From: Myxococcales bacterium
Lineage (GTDB): Bacteria > Myxococcota_A > Polyangia > Polyangiales > Polyangiaceae
Direction: 5' to 3'
Length of the DNA: 33,223 nucleotides
Assembly (NCBI GenBank): GCA_020430845.1
Contig: JAGQJA010000336.1
Location: 13,607-46,829, forward strand
Part shown: positions 7,608-15,096 of the stretch, piece after piece
Position numbering within the stretch: position 1 is the stretch's first letter
Layout of the letters: every line of letters begins with the position of its first letter
The notes under the pieces: model-generated
Told to the model about the DNA's origin: nothing
The model's database searches: none
What the model saw: the letters and a program-made list of their open reading frames with translations, nothing else
Made by a program: the position numbers and the translations under genes

Positions 7608-8396
7608 TCACGCCGCCTGCGCGAGGCGCTCGAGCCGTCTCTGCCGCGCCGGGCCGTAGGGCGCCATCACCGAGAGCGTGCCCAAGGCCGCGCGCTCGAG
7701 CTCCTCGGCCGCGCCTGCTTGCGCGTCGGGGGGCACCTCGACGACGAAGCCGCGCTGGAGCGCGTCGGTCGCGGTGGCCATGATCCCGATTTCGGTGAGG
7801 CACCCGGTGAGCGTGAGCGTGTCGACGCCCAGGTCTTCGAGCACTGCGTCGAGCTCGGTCTCGAAGAAGCTGCTGTACGACGCCTTCTTCACGACGCGAT
7901 CGCCGGGCTGAGCGGCGATCGCCGGCCACACGTCCGTGCCGCCGGAGCCCTTCACGGCGTGCGTTCCCCACGCGTCGAGGTCGGGATCGTCGGCGTCGTG
8001 CTCGTCGACGACGTAGATGACGGGCACCCCGCGCCTGCGCGCGTCGTCGAGGCGTGCCTGGAGCGCAGGGACGATCGCCCGGGCGCGCGGCACCTCGAGC
8101 AAGCACCCCGGCTCGAGGTGGTCGCGGATCATGTCGATGACGACGAGCGCGCGCCGCGGTGTGCGCGCCCGCACGGAACGCACGATGCGATCACGGAGCG
8201 CTACGGGGGGCGCCGCGGCCGGCTCGGCGAACGCGAGCAGTGAGAGGGCCTCGCGGACCCCTCGGACGCCGTCGCGCATCTCGGGTGGCGCCAGGGCGAG
8301 GTAGCCCTCTTCGATCCTCTCGGGGCGGCCGGCGAGGACGAAGGCGGCCATCTCCGCCATCGCGTCCTCCCACTGCAGTGCATCATCCTTGGGCAT
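7608..8396 (-). CDS. Isochorismatase-family cysteine hydrolase with anti-sigma-like N-terminal extension
   Basis: A 262-residue protein. Residues ~82-262 form an isochorismatase/nicotinamidase-type domain: ALVVIDM (Asp88), a metal/substrate region with AWGTHAVKG, the Lys of VVKKASYSSFFET (170/171) and the nucleophile Cys199 in LTGCLTEIG. The catalytic triad appears complete. Family members hydrolyse amides or vinyl ethers such as nicotinamide, N-carbamoyl compounds or isochorismate; the substrate is not deducible. Residues 1-78 are extra. Their pattern (WEDAMAEMAAFVLAG..., then AFAEPAAAPPVALRDRIV) resembles the N-terminal domain of RskA/ChrR-type anti-sigma factors but has no His-Cys-Cys zinc ligands. 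The ATG at 8396 has a good AGGTAGGA site 4 nt upstream (8401-8408). Confidence 0.85.
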   Translation of the reverse strand: MPKDDALQWEDAMAEMAAFVLAGRPERIEEGYLALAPPEMRDGVRGVREALSLLAFAEPAAAPPVALRDRIVRSVRARTPRRALVVIDMIRDHLEPGCLLEVPRARAIVPALQARLDDARRRGVPVIYVVDEHDADDPDLDAWGTHAVKGSGGTDVWPAIAAQPGDRVVKKASYSSFFETELDAVLEDLGVDTLTLTGCLTEIGIMATATDALQRGFVVEVPPDAQAGAAEELERAALGTLSVMAPYGPARQRRLERLAQAA

Positions 8397-8649
8397 CGCG
8401 TCCTACCTGACGCGCGTGGGCCGGGGTCGCACCGTCCTCGCACTCGTCCCTATGGCGCGATCGGGTCGCGCCGCTCGTCGTTGTCGTGTCGGTTCGTCAA
8501 GTGCTCGAAAGCTCTTCGGGGAAGTGCACGCGCGGTCGTGGCCCGTGGGCCGACGCCGCCGAGGCTCCTGCTCTCGGGGTGCTCGGGAGAGTTACGCGGC
8601 AGCTCGGCCGCCGGATCGGCCGGTGCGAAGGATTCTTTGCAGGCAGACC

Positions 8650-8665
8650 CCGGCGCCGGCGCCGG
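8650..8665. promoter_or_regulatory. 16-bp perfect palindrome, candidate operator
   Basis: CCGGCGCCGGCGCCGG is its own reverse complement and ends 29 nt before the putative -35 of the acyltransferase gene. G/C palindromes arise more easily in such G+C-rich DNA, so the regulatory role is only suggested by position. Confidence 0.3.
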
Positions 8666-8694
8666 CATCGGGCGCGCCTTTTCCCCGGAAACGC

Positions 8695-8723
8695 TTGAGA
8701 TGGCGCGCTCGGCGGGTTCTCAT
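8695..8723 (+). promoter_or_regulatory. Sigma-70-like promoter of acyltransferase gene
   Basis: TTGAGA (8695-8700) and TCTCAT (8718-8723) are separated by exactly 17 bp and match 5/6 and 4/6 consensus positions. Transcription would begin near 8730, giving a leader of about 28 nt that contains the ribosome binding site. The -10 overlaps an in-frame ATG at 8722, which argues against that codon as the start. Confidence 0.45.
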
Positions 8724-8741
8724 GGACTTCCCGCTACTTGC

Positions 8742-8749
8742 GGTGAGGA
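8742..8749 (+). promoter_or_regulatory. Ribosome binding site GGTGAGGA fixing the start at 8758
   Basis: GGTGAGGA stands 8 nt before ATG 8758, an ideal spacing. It decides between this start and longer in-frame alternatives upstream. Confidence 0.7.
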
Positions 8750-8757
8750 CGACCGCC

Positions 8758-10347
8758 ATGAGCTCCCCCATCTTCGGCTTCAACAGCTCGCGCAAGACCA
8801 TCGTCGAAGAGGTGGTCGAGCGCGTGACGTCCGGTACCAAGGACCCGCTCCACGCGCTCAACGACGCCGCGTACCACGAGACGCGGCGCCTCCAGAAGAG
8901 CGGCGGCTCGGAGCTCGCCGAGTGGCGTCACCTCGCCGGACACCTCGGCCGCATGAGCGTGCCCGAGCTGCGCGAGAAGCTCCGCGAGTACGCCGAGCGC
9001 TACGCATGGGACGTCGCGGGTAACTTCGACCCGCGCGTCTACAAGTTCGCCTCGCGTGCCATGGCGCCGCTGCTCGGCGCGCTCATGGCGCCGCTGTCCG
9101 TCGTCAAGAACCTCCCCGGCTCGTTCGACCTCACCGCGCTCGACGGGCGCATCCTCGTGCACGGGCCGCGAGAGCACATCCGCAAGCTCGGGGACATCGG
9201 CACGGTCGTGTACGTGCCGACGCACCTGTCGAACCTCGACTCGGTCGTCTTCGGCTTCGCGCTCGAGCGGGCAGGGCTGTCTCCGGCGACCTACGGCGCT
9301 GGCAAGAACCTCTTCACCAACCCGGTGCTGAGCTACTTCATGTCGAACCTCGGCGCGTACCGCGTCGATCGACGACTGCGCCACGCGCTCTACAAGCACG
9401 TCCTCAAGGCGTACTCGTGCGTGCTGATCGAGCACGGCTACCACAGCCTGTTCTTTCCCGGCGGCACGCGCTCTCGCTCGGGCGCGGTCGAGCGCCGCCT
9501 CAAGCTCGGCCTCGCGGGCACGGGGCTCGAGGCCTTCGTGCGGACGACGCTCCGCGGGCAGACGCAGCGCGTGTTCTTCGTGCCGGCGACGATCAACTAC
9601 CTGCTCACGCTCGAGGCCGAGACGCTCATCGACGACTTCCTCCAAGAAGAGGGCAAGGCGCGCTACCTGATCGAGGACGACGAGTCGACGCGCGTCGGGC
9701 GCGTCGCGGCCTTCATGCAGAAGCTGCTGGGGCTCGACGCCGCGTGCGTCATTCGCTTCAGCAGACCGCTCGACTGCTTCGGCAACTTCGTCGACGACGA
9801 GGGCAACTCGCACGACCCGCGCGGCCGCGTGGTCGATCCGGTGAGCTACGTGCGCGGTCGCGACGGAACGCCCGTGCTCGATACCGTGCGCGACGCCGAA
9901 TACACGCGCGAGCTCGGAGAGCGCATCGTCGAGTCGTTCGCGAGAGACACCGTGGTCATGCCCACACACATCGTCGCCGCGTGCGCCTTCGAGCGCTTGC
10001 GACGCGGCGCCGGTACGGCCGACCTCTTCGCCGTGCTGCGCCACCGCGACGACGTCGCCGTGCTCCGCGCCGAGCTGGCAGAGGACGTCGAGATCATGCT
10101 CGGCAAGCTGCGTGAGCTCGAGGAGAAGGGGCAGGTGCACCTCGCGCCCACGCTCAAGGGTAAGCACCCCGAGCGCGTCGTGGACGACGCCCTCCGCGCC
10201 TTCTCGGGCTACCACACGCAGGAGGTGCTCGCGCCTCGCGGCAACGAGCTCGTCCTCCACGACACGCGCCTCCTCCTCTACTACCAGAACCGCCTGGTGG
10301 CCCACGGCCTCGGCTTCGACCCGCACGCGGCCCGCGGCCGGGCGTAG
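8758..10347 (+). CDS. PlsB/LPLAT-family glycerolipid acyltransferase
   Basis: A 529-residue acyltransferase of the glycerol-3-phosphate / 1-acylglycerol-3-phosphate superfamily, acting at the membrane in phospholipid synthesis. The HX4D motif is HLSNLD (His156-Asp161), preceded by VYVPT. Block III reads FFPGGTRSRSG (about 232-242) in place of the usual FPEGxRS(R/H)xG, so the acidic residue is replaced by Gly; some PlsB-like proteins vary here. A hydrophobic region near 101-118 (AMAPLLGALMAPL) may associate with the membrane. The C-terminal ~200 residues form a helical extension like that of large PlsB-type enzymes. It is clearly larger than PlsC-type LPAATs (~240 aa) but shorter than E. coli PlsB (~800 aa). 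Donor and acceptor are not deducible. The start at 8758 is set by an excellent ribosome binding site. Confidence 0.85.
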   Translation: MSSPIFGFNSSRKTIVEEVVERVTSGTKDPLHALNDAAYHETRRLQKSGGSELAEWRHLAGHLGRMSVPELREKLREYAERYAWDVAGNFDPRVYKFASRAMAPLLGALMAPLSVVKNLPGSFDLTALDGRILVHGPREHIRKLGDIGTVVYVPTHLSNLDSVVFGFALERAGLSPATYGAGKNLFTNPVLSYFMSNLGAYRVDRRLRHALYKHVLKAYSCVLIEHGYHSLFFPGGTRSRSGAVERRLKLGLAGTGLEAFVRTTLRGQTQRVFFVPATINYLLTLEAETLIDDFLQEEGKARYLIEDDESTRVGRVAAFMQKLLGLDAACVIRFSRPLDCFGNFVDDEGNSHDPRGRVVDPVSYVRGRDGTPVLDTVRDAEYTRELGERIVESFARDTVVMPTHIVAACAFERLRRGAGTADLFAVLRHRDDVAVLRAELAEDVEIMLGKLRELEEKGQVHLAPTLKGKHPERVVDDALRAFSGYHTQEVLAPRGNELVLHDTRLLLYYQNRLVAHGLGFDPHAARGRA

Positions 10348-10463
10348 GACCTCGCCGTCCGGGCCGTAACGGACCGCGATCTCCGGGGGGCTGGCGCTCG
10401 GCGTGGCGCCTGCGCTATGGTCCCGCCCCCCCGGCACACCGATCGTGCGCGTGGGGCAGCACC

Positions 10464-12743
10464 ATGACCGAGCCCGAACACTCCGACCCGACCTCTCCCG
10501 CCACGGACGCGGGCAGCCCGCCTCCCGCCCAAGCGGTGACGGCGGACGCGCCCACGTCCCCCGACGCGTCGCCCGCCGCGGACGCCGCGCCGACCGACGG
10601 CGACCACAAGGAGCCGGCACCTGCGGCCACCGCGACGGCGAGCGACGCCGCGAGCGGGGACAGCGCAGACGCCGCGTCGGAGGGGGCCGACGAGGCCGAC
10701 GACGGCGGTGAGAGTGAAGGCGAGCCGGGCGCGACCGGCGCGCAGGCCGACGGCGCGCCGGCAGATGGTGCGCCCAAGAAGAAGCGTCGTCGTCGCCGCA
10801 AGAAGAAGCCCGCGACCGGCGATGCCGCGCAGGCCGACGGCGCCGCGCCGCAAGAGGGCGCCGCCGCCGAGGGCAGCGCAGAGGCCAAGCCCAAGCGAGA
10901 GAAGAAGGAGAAGAAGGAGCCCCGCGAGCGCCCCGCGTTCAACGTGGGCGACGTCGTCTTCGGCAAGGTGCTCGAGGTGACGGAGGACGTGCTCTTCGTC
11001 GACCTGTCGGGCAAGGCACGCGCCCTGTTCGATCTCCGCGAGCTGCTCATCGTCGACGAGCCCGACGCGCCGCGTCCGCCCGACGACGACGACGACGCAA
11101 GCGCGACCGACGTCTCCGCGAGCGCAGACGCAGCGGCAAGCACAGACGCAACCGCCCCCACAGACGCAACCGCAGACGCGAACGCAAGCGCAACCGCCCC
11201 CGCAGACGCAACCGCAAGCGCAGACGCAAGCGCAGACGCGAACGCAAGCGCAACCGCCCCCGCGGACGCAAGCGCAACCGCACCCGCGCCCGCAGACGCA
11301 AGCCCCGACGCGCCCCCGCCCGCTTCGTCCGAAGTGGGCGAGGCGGTGCCCGCCACCCTCGCGAGCGGCGACGTCCCCGCGGACATCGCGGCGGCCGTCG
11401 CGGGCGAGACGCCCACGGCGCCGACCGGCGAGACGATCCGTGACAAGGTCGCGGTCGTCGCGGCCAAGCCGCCGCCCGAGAACCCGCAGCTGCCCCGCGT
11501 GATCCTCGAGCCCGGCGCGTCGTTCGTCGGCCTCGTGCACAACGACGGCGGTCGCGGTGGCCTCGTCGTCCTCACGCACCACCCGCGCCGCGCGTCCCGC
11601 GCGAAGGCGCACGTGTCGCAAGCGGCGAAGGACAACACGCTGGTCGACGGCCTCGTGACGGGCGTCATCAAGGGCGGCGTCGAGGTCGACGTCGACGGTC
11701 TGCGCGCGTTCGCTCCGGCGTCGTGCGTCGACCTGCGCCCGGGCGCCGATTTGTCCCACCTCGTGGGCAAGCGCCTGCCGTTCCTCGTCACGCAGTACGC
11801 GAAGCGCGGGCGCGACGTCGTCCTCTCGCGGCGCGCGCAGCTCGAGAGCGAGGCCAAGGCCGCGCGCGAAGAGGCGCTCAAGACGCTCCAGATCGGTAGC
11901 GTCGTCGACGGCGTCGTCCGCACCGTGGTCGGCTTCGGCGCGTTCATCGACGTGGGTGGCGTCGAGGGCCTCGTCCCGCTCAGCGAGATGAGCCACAACC
12001 GCGCCGACCAGCCGCGCGACGTCTTCAAGGTCGGCGAGACGTGCCGCGTGAAGATCCTCCGCGTCGACGAGAAGGGCAAGATCTGGCTCTCGCGCAAGTC
12101 TGCGATCGAAGATCCGTGGACGCGCGTGGCCGAGAAGTACGCCCCCGGCACCAAGCACATGGGCAAGGTCGCGCGGCTCCAGCCGTTCGGCGCGTTCATC
12201 GAGCTCGAGTCCGGCATCGACGGGCTCATCCACACGGCCGACCTCTCCATCAAGCGCATCGAGCACCCCGAGGAGCTTCTCAAGGTCGGACAGGACCTCG
12301 AGGTCGTCGTGGCGTCGGTCGACGCCAAGGCGCACCGCATCGCGCTCCACCCGGCGCCCACGGGCGACGCGGCCAACGAGACCCCGCAGCGCGTGCAACT
12401 GCACAAGAACCTCAAGGTCGTCGTCATGGCCGTCGAGCAAGCCGGCCTCACGGTGCGCGTGCTCGGCGCGACCGGACGCCAGGCGCGTGGGTTCGTGAGC
12501 GCGAGCGCCACGGGCACGCCGCGCGGCACCGAGCTGCGAAAGCTCTTCCCGGTGGGCAAGGAGCTCGAGGCCAAGGTCATCGAGCACGACCCGCGCAGGG
12601 GAGACCTCAAGCTCTCGATCCGCGCCCTCAACGACGAGAGCGAGCGCAACGCGTACCAGCAGTACCGCGCGCAGGTGAAGCGCGAGGCCAAGTTCGGCAC
12701 GTTCGCGGATCTGCTCGCGAAGCGCAACGACTCCAACAAGTAG
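10464..12743 (+). CDS. Multi-S1-domain RNA-binding protein (ribosomal S1-like)
   Basis: A 759-residue protein. The first ~155 residues are disordered and Ala/Asp/Pro-rich with a basic patch KKKRRRRRKKK (about 104-114), likely to bind RNA. Then come S1 domains: one at about 158-205 whose last strands reappear only near 340-375, then about 390-455, 475-545 (VVGFGAFIDVGGVEGLVPLSEM), 560-632 (LQPFGAFIELESGIDGLIHTADLS) and 645-722. The GFGAFI and PFGAFIEL signatures are classic S1/OB-fold strands. It probably binds mRNA in translation initiation or RNA turnover. Whether it is the housekeeping S1 (usually 4-6 domains, without such an N-terminus) or a paralogue cannot be told. An alternating Ala-X insert at about 212-300 is encoded by tandem repeats. 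It follows the acyltransferase after a 116-nt gap. Confidence 0.85.
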   Translation: MTEPEHSDPTSPATDAGSPPPAQAVTADAPTSPDASPAADAAPTDGDHKEPAPAATATASDAASGDSADAASEGADEADDGGESEGEPGATGAQADGAPADGAPKKKRRRRRKKKPATGDAAQADGAAPQEGAAAEGSAEAKPKREKKEKKEPRERPAFNVGDVVFGKVLEVTEDVLFVDLSGKARALFDLRELLIVDEPDAPRPPDDDDDASATDVSASADAAASTDATAPTDATADANASATAPADATASADASADANASATAPADASATAPAPADASPDAPPPASSEVGEAVPATLASGDVPADIAAAVAGETPTAPTGETIRDKVAVVAAKPPPENPQLPRVILEPGASFVGLVHNDGGRGGLVVLTHHPRRASRAKAHVSQAAKDNTLVDGLVTGVIKGGVEVDVDGLRAFAPASCVDLRPGADLSHLVGKRLPFLVTQYAKRGRDVVLSRRAQLESEAKAAREEALKTLQIGSVVDGVVRTVVGFGAFIDVGGVEGLVPLSEMSHNRADQPRDVFKVGETCRVKILRVDEKGKIWLSRKSAIEDPWTRVAEKYAPGTKHMGKVARLQPFGAFIELESGIDGLIHTADLSIKRIEHPEELLKVGQDLEVVVASVDAKAHRIALHPAPTGDAANETPQRVQLHKNLKVVVMAVEQAGLTVRVLGATGRQARGFVSASATGTPRGTELRKLFPVGKELEAKVIEHDPRRGDLKLSIRALNDESERNAYQQYRAQVKREAKFGTFADLLAKRNDSNK
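11161..11280 (+). repeat. 60-bp tandem repeat, two copies (56/60 identical)
   Basis: Copies at 11161-11220 and 11221-11280 differ at four positions. They are embedded in a wider degenerate tract (about 11097-11306) built from 6-bp GCA-NNC units. The product alternates Ala with Asp, Thr, Ser, Asn or Pro. Ala is mostly GCA here, whereas GCC/GCG dominate in the rest of the gene, so the tract has expanded by duplication. Unit length keeps the frame. Confidence 0.9.
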
Positions 12744-12762
12744 GCGCCCCAGCCCGCGGGCG

Positions 12763-14073
12763 TCAGAGCAGGCGTCGCGCCTTGATCTCGAGGAAGCGCT
12801 TGACCAGCTCCGGCGTCACGTCGGCGGGGCGGGCGTCGAGCACCAGCGCGCCGGCTCGCTCCAGCGCGCGCACCGTGCCCGCGCGCCAAGAGAGCGCGCT
12901 CGCCGCGGCCGCCCGCCCGAACGCGTCCTCTCCGTCGTCGTCGGCCGGCCCGAGCGCGAGCTCTTCGACGGCGTCGTCGCGCATCAGCACACACAGCGGG
13001 AGGTGTCGCGGCACGAGCGCGCGGACAGCCCCGGCCAGCTCGCGCGCGGCGCGCGGCTCGAGCACCTGGGTGAAGATGACGAACAGCGACCGCGCCTTGA
13101 CCTGCGCCTTGAGGAAGACCATCGCGGCGCGGTAGTCGGTGGCGGCGAGCCCGGCTTCGAGGGCGTACGCCGCGCGCGTCAGCTTGCGCGCCCCCGCGCG
13201 TCCGCCCGTGGGCCGAAGGAGCGATCGAGGTCGATCGTCGAAGGTGAACAGGCCCGCCTTGTCGCCCCCGCGCACCGCCACGTCGGCCGCGAGCAGCGCG
13301 GCCGCGAGCGCCCGATCGACCGCGCCGATGCCCGCGCTCTCACCGCGCATCGAGCGGCCCAGGTCGACGGCGAAGACGACGTTTTGGTTCGACTCGGCCT
13401 GGAACTGACGCACGACGATCTCGTCCTTGCGCGCGCTCGCTCGCCAATCGACGTGCCGCACCTCGTCGCCGCGCACGTACGGGCGCAGGCGCTCGAACTC
13501 GGTGTCGCCGCCTCGCACGCGCAGCGACCCGAGCCTCGCGTCCTGGCGGCCCTGTCGGCGCAGGAGCTCGAGCGCACGCGCCGCGTGGACGTCGGGGTAG
13601 ACGTCGACGTCGCGCGGGAGCTCGTGACGCTCCTGGCGCCAGAAGAGCCCGAGCGGCATGAGGTAGCGCACGGTGACGGCGCCGAACGCGCGCGGGCCGC
13701 GGCGGAGGGGCGTGACCTCGTAGCGGACCGTGCACGTGCCGCGCGGCGCAACCGTGATGCGCGCCGGCAGGTCGCACGGCTCGCAGGCCTCGAGCGGATC
13801 GTCGGCGACAGTGCCGCGCACGGGGCGGTCGCTCGAGCTCCGAACCGTGAGCGTCACGAGGTTGGGGCGACCGACCGAGAAGATCTGCGGGGCCTCGCGC
13901 TCGACGGTCAGGCGCCTCCTCACCGCGCTCGCGGCGTCCACCGCGCACGCCACGAGGACGAGCACGTCGATGATCAAGAGCGGTCGGGCGTCGACGCGCG
14001 CGATGCCCGCGGCGAGCGCGACGGCCGCGCACGCGAAGGCGAGGGTCACGAGGCGCCGCGTCGGGACGATCAC
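12763..14073 (-). CDS. DUF58 (VWA-like) protein of MoxR system
   Basis: A 436-residue membrane-anchored protein with two hydrophobic segments near the N-terminus (about 8-24 and 31-48) and a DUF58 signature EFERLRPYVRGDEVRHVDWR (192-211). A von Willebrand A-like region follows with a MIDAS-type DLGRSM (237-242). DUF58 proteins are regular partners of MoxR ATPases, and its start overlaps the moxR-type stop in GTGA (14070-14073), indicating translational coupling. By analogy the pair may remodel or activate an envelope or metal-dependent target; the actual client is unknown. It ends the long minus-strand gene run and converges with the S1 gene, 19 nt from its stop. Confidence 0.88.
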   Translation of the reverse strand: MIVPTRRLVTLAFACAAVALAAGIARVDARPLLIIDVLVLVACAVDAASAVRRRLTVEREAPQIFSVGRPNLVTLTVRSSSDRPVRGTVADDPLEACEPCDLPARITVAPRGTCTVRYEVTPLRRGPRAFGAVTVRYLMPLGLFWRQERHELPRDVDVYPDVHAARALELLRRQGRQDARLGSLRVRGGDTEFERLRPYVRGDEVRHVDWRASARKDEIVVRQFQAESNQNVVFAVDLGRSMRGESAGIGAVDRALAAALLAADVAVRGGDKAGLFTFDDRPRSLLRPTGGRAGARKLTRAAYALEAGLAATDYRAAMVFLKAQVKARSLFVIFTQVLEPRAARELAGAVRALVPRHLPLCVLMRDDAVEELALGPADDDGEDAFGRAAAASALSWRAGTVRALERAGALVLDARPADVTPELVKRFLEIKARRLL

Positions 14074-15026
14074 GTGACCCGAGGCACGGGGGCGGCGCGC
14101 AAGATGTCGTCGATGCGCTCGTCGGCGGTCACGCCCTGCAGCTCGGCGTCGGCGTGCATCATCACGCGGTGCCGCAGGACGGCCTTGGCGATGGGCTTGA
14201 CGTCGTCGGGCGTGACGAAGTCGCGGGCCTCGCTCGCCGCGATCACCTGCGCGGCCTTCATCATGGCGATGGACGCGCGCGGAGACGCGCCGAGCTCGAT
14301 GGCGCGGTCCTCGCGGGTACGCCGGACGAGGTCGACCACGTACGAGATGACGCCGTCGTCGACGCGGACCGATCGCGCGAGCGCCTGGAGCGCGGCGAGC
14401 TCGTCGGGGGTCGTCACCGCCTGCACGGCCGACAGGTCCGTCGGGTCGAAGCCGCTCGCGTGGTTTCGCACGATGCGCTCCTCGATGTCGCGCGGCGGGT
14501 CGGCGACGGTGAGCTTGACCAAGAAGCGGTCGAGCTGCGCCTCGGGCAGCGGGTAGGTGCCCTGCGACTCGACGGGGTTCTGCGTGGCGACCACGATGAA
14601 CGTGGGCGGCAGAGGGCGCGAGACGCCGTCGACGGTCACCTGACGCTCCTGCATCGCCTCGAGCAGCGCAGACTGGGTCTTGGCGGGGGCGCGGTTGATC
14701 TCGTCGGCGAGGAGCAGCTCGCAGAAGATGGGCCCCGGCACGAACGAGAAGTCGCCGGCTTGTCGGTCGTACACCGACGAGCCCGTGACGTCGCTCGGCA
14801 TGAGGTCGGGTGTGAACTGCACGCGCTTGAACGCGCTGCCCGACGCACGCGCGAAGGCGCGGGCCACCAGCGTCTTGCCCAGGCCAGGGGCGCCCTCGAG
14901 CAGCGCGTGGCCGCCGGCGATCGCCGACACCATCAGACCGTGGACGAGCTCGTCCTGGCCGACCACCGCCCGCGCCATCTGCTCACGGATCTGATCCCAC
15001 ACCGCTTGAAAGCGTTCGAGGCTCAT
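14070..15026 (-). CDS. MoxR-family AAA+ ATPase
   Basis: A 318-residue AAA+ ATPase. Walker A is EGAPGLGKT (44-52), Walker B is LLLADE (104-109), followed by INRAPAKTQSALLEAMQE. Sensor 1 is VVATQNPVES and the arginine region PEAQLDRFLVK, all hallmarks of MoxR proteins of the usual ~320-residue length. These ATPases act as chaperones with VWA-type partners such as the DUF58 protein encoded immediately downstream. It follows argS with a 70-nt gap containing a promoter-like pair (15037-15064), so the ATPase-DUF58 pair may also be expressed separately from the genes upstream. Confidence 0.93.
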   Translation of the reverse strand: MSLERFQAVWDQIREQMARAVVGQDELVHGLMVSAIAGGHALLEGAPGLGKTLVARAFARASGSAFKRVQFTPDLMPSDVTGSSVYDRQAGDFSFVPGPIFCELLLADEINRAPAKTQSALLEAMQERQVTVDGVSRPLPPTFIVVATQNPVESQGTYPLPEAQLDRFLVKLTVADPPRDIEERIVRNHASGFDPTDLSAVQAVTTPDELAALQALARSVRVDDGVISYVVDLVRRTREDRAIELGASPRASIAMMKAAQVIAASEARDFVTPDDVKPIAKAVLRHRVMMHADAELQGVTADERIDDILRAAPVPRVT

Positions 15027-15036
15027 GCGCGCACGG

Positions 15037-15064
15037 ATGGTACGGGGTGAGCGCCGAAGGACAA
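15037..15064 (-). promoter_or_regulatory. Possible internal promoter for MoxR-DUF58 pair
   Basis: On the minus strand TTGTCC (15059-15064) and TACCAT (15037-15042) are 16 bp apart in the gap between argS and the MoxR gene. The -10 ends 10 nt before the ATG at 15026, giving a very short leader. Each hexamer matches 4/6 consensus positions. Confidence 0.33.
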
Positions 15065-15096
15065 GGGGAGAGGCGCGTCGGCGCGCGGGCGGCGCG

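Larger units (their letters stand above)
8397..8757. other. 361-bp intergenic region between divergent genes
   Basis: No credible gene is seen here, although the plus frame stays open upstream of the acyltransferase. It holds the minus-strand ribosome binding site at 8401-8408, a 16-bp palindrome at 8650-8665, a promoter-like pair at 8695-8723 and a ribosome binding site at 8742-8749. The remaining ~240 bp show nothing I can name. Confidence 0.6.

Noticed and set aside
8389-8757. N-terminal extension of the acyltransferase
   Set aside because: The region contains the promoter pair and a strong ribosome binding site just before ATG 8758; the extra sequence is Arg-rich and not protein-like.
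10281-12994. Long minus-strand frames opposite the S1 gene
   Set aside because: Translations are compositionally biased and mirror the GCA repeat tract; the plus-strand frame has clear S1 domains.
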